DNA of 64,000 bases, from assembly GCA_910578345.1 (NCBI GenBank), contig CAJTRA010000017.1, positions 5,286 to 69,285 of the forward strand, written 5' to 3'. This DNA comes from an uncultured Lachnospiraceae bacterium. Lineage in GTDB: Bacteria > Bacillota > Clostridia > Lachnospirales > Lachnospiraceae. Under the pieces are notes generated by a model. It searched no databases, was not told where the DNA came from, and saw only the letters and a program-made list of their open reading frames with translations. Shown in pieces: positions 35,505 to 43,663 of the stretch (position 1 is its first letter; every line of letters begins with the position of its first letter). The position numbers were made by a program, and so were the translations under genes.

Positions 35505-36125
35505 TTATTCCGTCGTCTCTTCTTCCGGGCCGATATCCGGCAGCTCCACACTGATCTGTGTATCGCCCGCCATCTCATGGGGATTCGGATTTTCCCCCTT
35601 CTCCTCTTCCTCTCCCCACATGGAATCATACTCTTTATGCTCCTTGTCTGCATTCATCACCGCCATATTTTTGGCAGCCATATAGACCTCCATATTGAAA
35701 TCCATCAACTTCTTCTCATCCGAAGCAGGCACTTTATCTCCATTGGCGATCCGTCTTGCAATCTCCAGACATTTGGCTACCTCTTCTCCATACTCCTGCA
35801 TAGCCTCTCCCTGCTGTTTTGCCACCTCCGCATTGGCGATTCCGACCTCCATGCCGATCACCTCATCCCGCAGCTTCACATGTTCCTCGATCTGCTCCTT
35901 CACCTGGTCGATTTTCTCCTGCAGCTCCTGCGCCCGCTTACGATATTCCTCCGACAGCTCAATCACAACCCCGGAGCCGCCGTTCCAGGCTTCCTCCTTC
36001 GAACTGTATTGGAATTTCCGGTCGTTCTCTTCTTGTTCCTTCAACAGCTTTCTCTGCCTGTTCCGTAATACATCTAACTGCGCTGTATACGCTTTTCTGG
36101 CCTCTTTGATCGTCATAGTCCCCAT
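35505..36125 (-). CDS. Coiled-coil protein of unknown function
   Basis: 206 residues, soluble, strongly charged. Residues about 5-115 are helical with coiled-coil heptads (QLDVLRNRQRKLLKEQEEN, YRKRAQELQEKIDQVKEQIE). A second helical part follows, and the last 35 residues are acidic and proline-rich. No family was recognised. It lies between argJ and a GNAT gene on the same strand, inside the arginine cluster, with no evident metabolic link. A start at 36116 is also possible, preceded by GGGG. Confidence 0.7.
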   Translation of the reverse strand: MGTMTIKEARKAYTAQLDVLRNRQRKLLKEQEENDRKFQYSSKEEAWNGGSGVVIELSEEYRKRAQELQEKIDQVKEQIEEHVKLRDEVIGMEVGIANAEVAKQQGEAMQEYGEEVAKCLEIARRIANGDKVPASDEKKLMDFNMEVYMAAKNMAVMNADKEHKEYDSMWGEEEEKGENPNPHEMAGDTQISVELPDIGPEEETTE

Positions 36126-36151
36126 TGCCGTCCCAACCCCCTTCTTCTCTC

Positions 36152-36601
36152 TTATATCCTATTAAACGCCGTAATATTCTTCTCGTTCAAGGTAAAGTCA
36201 TAATAATTCAGATCTTCCCGCTTCGTCCAGCCGATCTGCCGCCAGAACGCATTGCCGATGTCATTGGCCGTAAAAGCGATCAGTGAAACTTTATTGATCC
36301 GCTCCGCCTTAAGCGCCTCCATGCAAAAGACCACCATCTGTCTGCCGATCCCGCGCATCCGATATGCTTCTGCCACACAGACATGGTACAGACAGCCTCG
36401 TCTGCCGTCATGTCCACATAAGATCGCTCCCACGATCTTCCCATCCTCTATGGCCACAACACTGCTTAACGGGTTTCTGGCAAGGAACCGCGCAACGCCT
36501 TCTTTCGAATCGTCCAGGCTTCTGATGGCAAAGCCTTTGATGGAAAGCCACAACGCTTTCACGCCTTCATAATCTTCTATCGTCATCGTCCGTATTGTCA
36601 T
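36152..36601 (-). CDS. GNAT-family N-acetyltransferase
   Basis: 149 residues, single GNAT domain. The acetyl-CoA binding loop is seen in YRMRGIGRQMV (Q/RxxGxG/A), with strand GAILCGHDGRRGCLYHVCVA before it and NDIGNAFWRQIGW after. Substrate unknown. Some GNATs serve as N-acetylglutamate synthase, but the sequence is short and ArgJ is present, so that role is not supported. Start ATG 36601 has GGGAG six bases upstream. It is read with the arg cluster. Confidence 0.85.
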   Translation of the reverse strand: MTIRTMTIEDYEGVKALWLSIKGFAIRSLDDSKEGVARFLARNPLSSVVAIEDGKIVGAILCGHDGRRGCLYHVCVAEAYRMRGIGRQMVVFCMEALKAERINKVSLIAFTANDIGNAFWRQIGWTKREDLNYYDFTLNEKNITAFNRI

Positions 36602-36628
36602 CTTACTCTCCCATTCTTACTTCTATGT

Positions 36629-36663
36629 GGATATTGACGGCTCCGGCTGTGCCTGCCATATCC
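36629..36663. repeat. Palindromic intercistronic repeat, copy 6
   Basis: GGATAT...ATATCC arms enclose a variant centre (GACGGCTCCGGCTGTGCCTGCC), followed by CTGCATGCGTA as in copy 5. It lies 28 bases upstream of the GNAT gene. Confidence 0.6.
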
Positions 36664-36712
36664 CTGCATGCGTAAAACTTTCCGTCATGTGCATTTGCCC
36701 GCAGGCGCCGGC

Positions 36713-37201
36713 TTAATACCCCAAGGTCCCCTCCAACGATTCGTCTTCATCAATCCACTGTTGTACAGCAATGACTCTGTACTCATCTTCCGTATCGCGG
36801 ATATAGACCGTCTCGATTCCTGCATTGATAATCTGTCTCTTGCACATGGAACAACTGCAGGAATGCTTCACGTATTCTCCCGTGTCAGCCTCCACTCCCA
36901 CCAGGTACAGAGCGCTGCCGATCATCTTATCTCTGGACGCGCTGATAATCGCATTGGCCTCCGCATGGACACTGCGGCATAGTTCATAACGCTCTCCACG
37001 GGGAATCTCCATCTTAATGCGGACGCATTCCCCGATATCGGTGCAGTTCTTCCTTCCCCGCGGCGCTCCCACATATCCTGTGGAGATCACTTCGTCATTC
37101 TTAACGATCACCGCGCCATAATGCCGGCGCAGGCAGGTGGAACGCTGCGCCACCATCTTCGCCAGATCCAGATAATAGTTTATTTTATCTCTTCTTACCA
37201 T
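36713..37201 (-). CDS. Deoxycytidylate (dCMP) deaminase, ComEB-like
   Basis: 162 residues, zinc enzyme that turns dCMP into dUMP for dTTP synthesis. The zinc site is complete: HAEANA (His and catalytic Glu) and, 40 residues later, CSCSMC. N-terminal YYLDLAKMVAQRSTCLRRHYGAVIV is typical of the dCMP deaminase branch rather than cytidine deaminase. In Bacillus the homologue is comEB; here it sits within the arginine cluster. Start ATG 37201 follows AGGGACAG. Confidence 0.9.
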   Translation of the reverse strand: MVRRDKINYYLDLAKMVAQRSTCLRRHYGAVIVKNDEVISTGYVGAPRGRKNCTDIGECVRIKMEIPRGERYELCRSVHAEANAIISASRDKMIGSALYLVGVEADTGEYVKHSCSCSMCKRQIINAGIETVYIRDTEDEYRVIAVQQWIDEDESLEGTLGY

Positions 37202-37363
37202 ATTCTGTCCCTATTCCTTTCCTGATTCTATTTTCCACTCTTCCCATTTCTGTTTTCCATTTCTGTCCTTTGCGCCGGCTGTTCTTCCGCCCCTTTTCTT
37301 ATGTCCTGCCTCTCAGGCGTTTCTTTTGTCCCTCTTTGCAGCTAACCTGCTTCTCCTGTCCTG

Positions 37364-38431
37364 CTACGGGAACATCGGAATCAGCTTAAGCCCTTCGTTC
37401 TCCGGAAAGCCGAACATCAGGTTCATGTTCTGCACCGCCTGGCCGGCCGCCCCTTTTACCAGATTATCCAGGGCGCCCATCATGACAATCCTACCGGTTC
37501 GTTCATCTATTACGAAGTTTATATCTACGTAGTTGCTGCCCTCCACCCACTTTGTTTCCGGGCAGACGCCCTTTGCCAGCACGCGGACAAATTCCTCTCC
37601 ACCATAATATTGATCATACACCGCCTTAATCTCCTCATAAGATGGCAGACTCTCCTTACCATCCACCCTCTTTACCGGAAGCAGCTTCGCATATTCTGTC
37701 ACCAGAATTCCCCTGTTCATGGGAACAAGATGCGGCGTGAAATTAAGCAGAACTTCCTTGCCGGCGGCATATCCAAGCTGTTCCTCGATCTCCGGTGTGT
37801 GCCTGTGGCTGGCCACGCCGTAAGCCTTGATATTTTCATTCACTTCGCAGTACAAATTCGGCACCTTCGCACCGCGCCCGGCCCCGGACGTCCCGCTCTT
37901 TGCGTCGATGATCAACGTGTCAGTGTCGATCATACCCTCTTTCACGAGTGGATAGGCAGTCAAGATCGAACATGTCGTATAGCAGCCTGGATTTGCCACC
38001 AGTCTGGCGCTCTTCACATCCTCTCTGTTGACTTCACATAATCCATACACCGCTTCCTCGATATACTGTGGGGATTTGTGCGGTATTCCATACCACTTCT
38101 CATAGACAGGCACGCTCTTGATCCTGTAATCAGCGCTCAAATCTACGATCTTCACCTTCGAGAGGATCGTATCATTCAACATGGAAGCACAGAATCCCTG
38201 GGGCGTCGCCGTGAAAATAACATCCACCTGATCTGCCAGCTCTTCCATATTGTCATCCATACAGGCATCCTCCACGATCTGGAACAGATTCTGGTACACA
38301 GATGCATATTTCTGGTCCACATAACTGCGAGAACCATACCATTTGATCTCCACTTCCTTATGCCCCATAAGAAGCCGCACCAATTCTCCTCCTGCGTACC
38401 CTGTTGCTCCTATAATTCCTGCTCTGATCAT
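37364..38431 (-). CDS. argC: N-acetyl-gamma-glutamyl-phosphate reductase
   Basis: 355 residues, NADPH-dependent reductase of arginine synthesis. Motifs: GIIGATGYAGGELVRLL (nucleotide binding), the active-site Cys in VANPGCYTT, SGTSGAGRGAK and HRHTPEIEEQL. First gene of the leftward arginine cluster. The promoter at 38576-38604 is embedded in ARG-box-like sequence. Start ATG 38431 follows GGGAGGAAGAG. The order here, argC, then three unrelated genes, then argJ-argB-argD, is looser than the usual compact argCJBD. Confidence 0.95.
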   Translation of the reverse strand: MIRAGIIGATGYAGGELVRLLMGHKEVEIKWYGSRSYVDQKYASVYQNLFQIVEDACMDDNMEELADQVDVIFTATPQGFCASMLNDTILSKVKIVDLSADYRIKSVPVYEKWYGIPHKSPQYIEEAVYGLCEVNREDVKSARLVANPGCYTTCSILTAYPLVKEGMIDTDTLIIDAKSGTSGAGRGAKVPNLYCEVNENIKAYGVASHRHTPEIEEQLGYAAGKEVLLNFTPHLVPMNRGILVTEYAKLLPVKRVDGKESLPSYEEIKAVYDQYYGGEEFVRVLAKGVCPETKWVEGSNYVDINFVIDERTGRIVMMGALDNLVKGAAGQAVQNMNLMFGFPENEGLKLIPMFP

Positions 38432-38568
38432 CTCTTCCTCCCATTCTGTGAAAACGTTCCCTATTCACAGAGCAGACAAAACTGCTCTGCCCTCAATACT
38501 GCCAATCGTTTCCGTGACGCTTCCATACCAGTGTGCCAGTTAATCACTTGCCGACATTCCTTTTCGCA

Positions 38569-38604
38569 TTGCATAATAATACATCATTATTGAATATTAT
38601 GCAA
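38569..38604 (-). promoter_or_regulatory. argC promoter with overlapping ARG-box-like sites
   Basis: On the minus strand, TTGCAT and TATTAT are separated by 17 bases (38604 to 38576). The same bases hold an inverted repeat, TTGCATAATA ... TATTATGCAA, and TGCATAATAATACA, which fits the ArgR/AhrC operator TGAATWWWWATTCA at 12 of 14 positions. Confidence 0.6.
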
Positions 38605-38738
38605 TAAAAAGTTATTTTTTGATAAAACCGCAGCAACCGCGCAAACCTGAATGAATAGTTCCATTTTACCACAAAATCAAAAATAGGAACACCGTGGATT
38701 CCATCCGTTCCCATATTCCTCTCTCCTGACAAATTTTT

Positions 38739-38800
38739 TGCATAAAAATCCATTTATTTTGCATAATATTCATTTTGCATTCTACTTTTTGCATAAAAAA
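38739..38800. promoter_or_regulatory. Central ARG-box-like cluster
   Basis: Three TGCATAA-type sites lie at 38739 (TGCATAAAAATCCA, 12 of 14 to the operator consensus), 38760 (TGCATAATATTCA) and 38790 (TGCATAAAAAA). With the promoter-proximal sites they could let an ArgR hexamer bridge both promoters. The whole gap 38432-39044 (613 bases) is this control region; nothing else was recognised in it. Confidence 0.5.
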
Positions 38801-38822
38801 GAGGACTAAATTACCTAAAAAA

Positions 38823-38866
38823 TGCATAAAATCACACTTGCATTCTATATTGCCATGATGTATATT
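38823..38866 (+). promoter_or_regulatory. argG promoter with overlapping ARG-box-like site
   Basis: TTGCAT (38838-38843) and TATATT (38861-38866) are separated by 17 bases. TGCATAAAATCACA lies just before and runs into the -35 box. The -35 sequence is identical to that of argC, read in the opposite direction. Confidence 0.6.
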
Positions 38867-39044
38867 GTTTTATAGTCAATGACATAACAAATTTCTGCTT
38901 CCGGTGTCTGTCAAAGCCATATACGAAAGCTTCCGCAGATCTGAATGCGAAATTTCAGCGTAACTGAATCTACCCGGCCTCCATTTGGGACGCTCGGATA
39001 GTCATCTCTTTCATTAAGAAGAAAAAGACAAAGGAGACTACATC

Positions 39045-40268
39045 ATGAAAGAAAAAGTTGTTCTTGCTTATTCAGGCGGACTCGATACCACCGCGATCAT
39101 CCCCTGGTTAAAGGAAAATTTTGATTACGAAGTGATCTGTGTCTGCGGCAACTGCGGGCAGGCCGAGGAGCTCGATGGTCTTGAAGAGCGTGCATTGGGA
39201 AGCGGCGCATCCAAACTCTACATCGAAGACCTCACAGACGAGTTTTGTGACGATTTCATTATTCCCTGCGTGCAGGCAAATGCGGTCTACGAGAACAAGT
39301 ATCTGTTAGGCACATCCATGGCGCGCCCTGTAATCGCCAAGAAGTTAGTGGAGATCGCCCGCAAGGAGGGCGCTACTGCCATCTGCCACGGCGCTACCGG
39401 CAAGGGGAATGACCAGATCCGTTTCGAGCTTGGCATCAAGGCTCTGGCTCCCGACCTGAAGATTATCGCGGCATGGCGCAATGAGAAATGGACGATGAAC
39501 TCCCGTGAGGAGGAGATCAAATACTGCAAACAGCACGGCATCCATCTGCCCTTCTCCGCTGACTCAAGCTACAGCCGTGACCGTAACCTGTGGCACATCA
39601 GCCATGAGGGCCTGGAACTGGAAGATCCGTCCTGTGAGCCCAACTACGAACATCTGCTCGTTCTTGGCACCACGCCGGAAAAGGCGCCCGATGAAGGCGA
39701 ATATGTTACCATGACGTTTGAAAAAGGCATTCCCACTTCCGTCAACGGCAAACAGATGAAAGTGTCCGAGATCATCGCCACCCTGAACGAGCTTGGCGGC
39801 AAGCACGGAATCGGCATCATCGATATTGTGGAGAACCGTGTGGTAGGCATGAAATCCCGCGGCGTCTACGAGACTCCCGGCGGCACCATCCTTTACGAGG
39901 CGCACCAGCAGTTGGAAGAGCTGATCCTTGACCGGGATACTTACGCACTGAAAAAAGACCTGGGCAATAAATTTGCACAGATCGTATATGAAGGCAAATG
40001 GTTCACCCCGATCCGCGAGGCGATCCAGGCTTTCATCCAGTCCACTCAGAAATATGTGACCGGTGAAGTGAAGTTCAAACTCTATAAAGGCAACATCATC
40101 AAGGCCGGCACCACTTCCCCGTACACGCTCTACAATGAGAGCATCGCTTCCTTCACCACAGGCGATCTGTACGACCATCACGATGCAGAGGGATTCATCA
40201 ACCTGTTCGGCTTATCCTGCAAGGTCCGCGCGATGAAGATGCAGGAGAACGGAGAGAAGCTGCTTTAA
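39045..40268 (+). CDS. argG: Argininosuccinate synthase
   Basis: 407 residues, joins citrulline and aspartate with ATP. Motifs: VVLAYSGGLDTTAIIPWL (PP-loop ATP site), AICHGATGKGNDQIRFEL and FSADSSYSRDRNLWHIS. Divergent from argC across the ARG-box region. argH does not follow; the next genes read the other way, so argininosuccinate lyase must be elsewhere. Start ATG 39045 follows AAAGGAG. A terminator at 40314-40362 ends the unit. Confidence 0.97.
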   Translation: MKEKVVLAYSGGLDTTAIIPWLKENFDYEVICVCGNCGQAEELDGLEERALGSGASKLYIEDLTDEFCDDFIIPCVQANAVYENKYLLGTSMARPVIAKKLVEIARKEGATAICHGATGKGNDQIRFELGIKALAPDLKIIAAWRNEKWTMNSREEEIKYCKQHGIHLPFSADSSYSRDRNLWHISHEGLELEDPSCEPNYEHLLVLGTTPEKAPDEGEYVTMTFEKGIPTSVNGKQMKVSEIIATLNELGGKHGIGIIDIVENRVVGMKSRGVYETPGGTILYEAHQQLEELILDRDTYALKKDLGNKFAQIVYEGKWFTPIREAIQAFIQSTQKYVTGEVKFKLYKGNIIKAGTTSPYTLYNESIASFTTGDLYDHHDAEGFINLFGLSCKVRAMKMQENGEKLL

Positions 40269-40313
40269 ACCTTTCAGAGACTGGTTTTTTTGAAATTAAA
40301 ACGGTACACAAAT

Positions 40314-40362
40314 AGGGGCTGTGAAAAATAGGAATTGAAAAACTCCTGCTTTCACAGCCCCT
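40314..40362. terminator. Bidirectional terminator between argG and the sugar permease gene
   Basis: AGGGGCTGTGAAA and TTTCACAGCCCCT form a 13-base-pair stem with TTTCTTCTT after it rightward. Confidence 0.75.
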
Positions 40363-40387
40363 TTCTTCTTCGCTTCTTATTCCCCGC

Positions 40388-41209
40388 TCATCCCTTCACC
40401 GCTCCTGCCGCGATCCCTTTGATGATATGCTTCTGCATCACAAGGTAGAAGATCACTATAGGAATGCTGGAGATCAGGAAATTCGTTAAGACCAGATTCC
40501 ACTGGTTGCTGTAAGTTCCGAAGAAATACCGCTGGGACAGGGGCAGTGTCATCGGTTTGCCGTTCCCGTATAACAGGAACGCTACCAGGAATTCTCCCCA
40601 CACCCACAGGGCATTTAACACTGCTACCGTAGCTAAGATCGGCTTCATCAGCGGCAGAATAATGGTCATGATCATCCTGCCATTGGAACAGCCGTCAATG
40701 ATCGCTGCCTCTTCAATCTCTCTGGACATGCCCACACAATAGCTGCGGCATAAGAAGATGGGGACCGGCATTCCCAGCGCCAGATATACCAGAATAAGGC
40801 CAAACAGCCGGTTAACTAGCTGCAGATTCCGCACCACCACAATCAGCGCCACCATATATACCTGAAACGGTACAAACAAAGTGGACATGATCACCAGCAG
40901 TATCACCGTACACAGTCGGCTGTCCCATCTCGCTAACGCGTATCCTGTCACTGCAGATACCAGTACCGTCAGTCCCGTCGTCATGACTACTACAAACAGG
41001 CTGCACAAGAACGAGGGCACGAAACTTCCTTCCGTCATGATGCGCTCAAAATTCCCCAGATACAAGGTGGACGGCATCGCGATCGCCGAGTTCATGATCT
41101 CTCCCTTGGTCTTAAAGGAATTGATCAGGACGAGGAAGAGCGGAGAAGCAAATACTGCCGCCAGAATCCAGATTACCACCGTTTGTATCCATATCTTACC
41201 ATTCTTCAC
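40388..41209 (-). CDS. Sugar ABC transporter permease, MalG type (CUT1)
   Basis: 273 residues, six membrane helices. The EAA loop is EIEEAAIIDGCSNGRMIMT, which docks the ATPase, and the C-terminus HIIKGIAAGAVKG is typical. It is the last gene of the binding protein-permease-permease set. No ATPase gene is nearby, as is usual for clostridial CUT1 systems that share an MsmX-like ATPase. Its ATG overlaps the stop of the first permease by four bases. Confidence 0.93.
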   Translation of the reverse strand: MKNGKIWIQTVVIWILAAVFASPLFLVLINSFKTKGEIMNSAIAMPSTLYLGNFERIMTEGSFVPSFLCSLFVVVMTTGLTVLVSAVTGYALARWDSRLCTVILLVIMSTLFVPFQVYMVALIVVVRNLQLVNRLFGLILVYLALGMPVPIFLCRSYCVGMSREIEEAAIIDGCSNGRMIMTIILPLMKPILATVAVLNALWVWGEFLVAFLLYGNGKPMTLPLSQRYFFGTYSNQWNLVLTNFLISSIPIVIFYLVMQKHIIKGIAAGAVKG

Positions 41210-42075
41210 TGCAGTCTCTCCTCTCTTTTCTTCATGAAATAATTTAACACCAGGCTGATACCCCCGATGATAACGAACAGAATGACTGACTGTGCCGCTG
41301 CATAACCGTTGCGGTTTGCATTAAAAGCGGTCTTGTAGATCTTAAATACCATCGTGGCGGAGGCTCCTACCGGACCACCGCTCGTCATCGTATACGGCAG
41401 TTCAAACACCCTCATATTGGAGGCCACAGCCAGGATCAGACAAGTGATGATCGTTGGAGAAAGCAAAGGCAGTTTCACATAGCGCAGCACCTGCGCTACA
41501 CTGGCGCCATCGATCCTGGCTGCTTCCACCAAATCCTCGGAGATCCCCTGCAGGGCGGCAAGATAGATCACCATATAGTATCCCGCACTGTTCCAGATCC
41601 CCACTGCCGCAAGTGCCGGAATGACTGTATTCTTATTCCCCAGGACCGCAATGCTGCCGCCGCCCAGGCCCATAACCAGATCGGGCACCACCTGTTGGTA
41701 GATAAACAGCCAGATGTATCCGACCACAAGAAGGCTCATCATATTTGGGATAAAGAAAAAAGTCCGCAGCGCCGCTTTCAACCGGATCCTGGAATCTAAG
41801 AGCAGCGCCAGTGCCAAAGAAAGAATATTCCCAGGTACGACCACAAGAATGGCATACTTTAAGGTCACGCCTATCGTCTTCAGAAAGCTCTTGTCTGTAA
41901 ATGCCTCCTGATAATTCGCTGCTCCCACTAAGTGATAGCTGGTCTTCATCCCATAGGAATCCGTGAAGGACAGCCACAGACTCTGCACTACCGGTATGAT
42001 GAAAAACACGACGAACAAAATAACTGCCGGCATCAACAATGCGAGATAAAAAATATTCTGCCTTCTTCTCTTCAT
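41206..42075 (-). CDS. Sugar ABC transporter permease, MalF type (CUT1)
   Basis: 290 residues, six membrane helices starting at FYLALLMPAVILFVVFFIIP. The EAA loop is EDLVEAARIDGASVAQVLRY. It pairs with the MalG-type permease to form the membrane channel. Start ATG 42075 was chosen because AAGGGGAAGGAAG precedes it and MKRRRQN is a normal N-terminus; the frame extends open to 42144 without support. Confidence 0.93.
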   Translation of the reverse strand: MKRRRQNIFYLALLMPAVILFVVFFIIPVVQSLWLSFTDSYGMKTSYHLVGAANYQEAFTDKSFLKTIGVTLKYAILVVVPGNILSLALALLLDSRIRLKAALRTFFFIPNMMSLLVVGYIWLFIYQQVVPDLVMGLGGGSIAVLGNKNTVIPALAAVGIWNSAGYYMVIYLAALQGISEDLVEAARIDGASVAQVLRYVKLPLLSPTIITCLILAVASNMRVFELPYTMTSGGPVGASATMVFKIYKTAFNANRNGYAAAQSVILFVIIGGISLVLNYFMKKREERLQ

Positions 42076-42195
42076 CTTCCTTCCCCTTTCCTTTCCGAAA
42101 CAAGCCCTTGAGAGTCCAAAAGGGTATCCTGCCGTATATCGCAAGACACCCCTCGGCTTTATCCTTTCTTCCTCTGCTCATGGATCAGGCATGTT

Positions 42196-43575
42196 TTACT
42201 CTGCAGCCGTATCCGCTTCCCCTCTGGCCTTATCCCAGTAAGTATCCAGTTCCTCCGACAGGCTTGCCCAGTCGCTCTCTCCTAACATGTAATAGGAGAA
42301 GATCTCCCACAGCTTGTCTGTATAGACACTGCGCAGAACTCTGTCGCCATAAGGCGTAAACTGTCCGCTTGACAGATAGGAATCAATATCGGAAGCGATC
42401 GGATCATACTCCACGGACACGCCCTTCACCGCTGAAGATACCCTGACATTTTCAGACCAGATCGTCCCTGCCTCTTCACTCGCCACATAAGCTAAGAAGT
42501 CCTTCGCCACATCCTGGTTCTCCGAATCGGCACAGACAGACAGGGATGTTTCCGGAAAACAGAGCATCTTGTCATCTGCCTTATTCTCAGAGATCGGGAA
42601 CGCCATCAATCCGATATTGGCATCCGGGTTCGCCGAACGGATATCCGCAAGCGCCCAGGACCCATTGCCATAGAAAGCAACTTCGCCGTTCGCGATCAGC
42701 GCGGCACAGTCCTCATACGTATTGTTGTAAGCGTTGTCCGGATCCGCATATCGATACACCACATCCGTCAGAATGTCAAAAGCTTTCTTCCAGCCGCCGT
42801 CTTCATCCGCGATCGTCACCTCTGAAGCATCTCTCTTAGCGCTCCAGTCAGGATCTGCTCCATACACCGTTTCCGCAAACAGACCGATCAGTGACATATA
42901 AGGAACGGACAGATTGCTTAAGCTCAGCGCAAAAGGCGTTACCCCGTTGTTCTCCAGGGTCTCACAGCAAGAAACCAGCTCGCTTAAAGTCTCCGGCGCT
43001 TCTAAACTGTTCGCTTCCAGAACATCCTTATTGTAATACAGGGCGATATACCCGTTATCAATCGGCATCGCATAGATGCCATCGTCATAGATCGCATTGG
43101 CTCCAGCTACCGTATCCGCATTCAGGCCGTCCAGGAAACTCTCGCCGGAAAGATCTACCAGGAATTCCGGTTCCACCTCTTTCATCCAGGTGATGATATC
43201 CGGCATGTCTCCCGATGCGCTTCTGGCGCGGAGCGTCGTCTTTAGGTCGTCAGAACCCATGGACTGCAGTTCGAACTTCACATTGGGGTGCTCGGCCGTG
43301 TAGTTGTCAAACATCTGTTGGAACGAAGTCTGCGCTGCCTCTTCTGTCTTCAGGGAAAGAATCTCCAGCGTAACGCTTTCTCCTCCTGCGTCTCCTGCTG
43401 CCTCTGCCACATCTGCGCTTTCAGCCTCTGTTCCTGCCACGTCCGCTGTCTCTGTATTCTCTGTCTGTTCTTCTGCAGACGCTTCACCGGACTGATCATT
43501 TCCGGATCCGCAGCCTGCCAGCATACCGGCTGTCATACTGACACACAGCAGCATTGCCACAATTTTTTTCCTCAT
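42196..43575 (-). CDS. Sugar ABC transporter substrate-binding lipoprotein
   Basis: 459 residues. Lipoprotein signal with lipobox MLAGC (Cys about 22), then an acidic linker of about 45 residues and a family 1 sugar-binding fold (VTLEILSLKTEEAAQTSFQQ, YAMPIDNGYIALYYNKDVL, ALIANGEVAFYGNGSWAL). It captures an oligosaccharide or sugar for the two permeases downstream. Start ATG 43575 follows GGAGGAAGG. The gene lies 88 bases after the ROK regulator gene on the same strand. The sugar is unknown; neighbours suggest a fucose- or ketose-related glycan. Confidence 0.92.
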   Translation of the reverse strand: MRKKIVAMLLCVSMTAGMLAGCGSGNDQSGEASAEEQTENTETADVAGTEAESADVAEAAGDAGGESVTLEILSLKTEEAAQTSFQQMFDNYTAEHPNVKFELQSMGSDDLKTTLRARSASGDMPDIITWMKEVEPEFLVDLSGESFLDGLNADTVAGANAIYDDGIYAMPIDNGYIALYYNKDVLEANSLEAPETLSELVSCCETLENNGVTPFALSLSNLSVPYMSLIGLFAETVYGADPDWSAKRDASEVTIADEDGGWKKAFDILTDVVYRYADPDNAYNNTYEDCAALIANGEVAFYGNGSWALADIRSANPDANIGLMAFPISENKADDKMLCFPETSLSVCADSENQDVAKDFLAYVASEEAGTIWSENVRVSSAVKGVSVEYDPIASDIDSYLSSGQFTPYGDRVLRSVYTDKLWEIFSYYMLGESDWASLSEELDTYWDKARGEADTAAE

Positions 43576-43663
43576 ACCTTCCTCCTTCGGATTTACTCCT
43601 CATCATAATTTCCTATTTACTTATTTCATCCGACAGTACGCGTTCCTGCCAGATCAAACCAGA

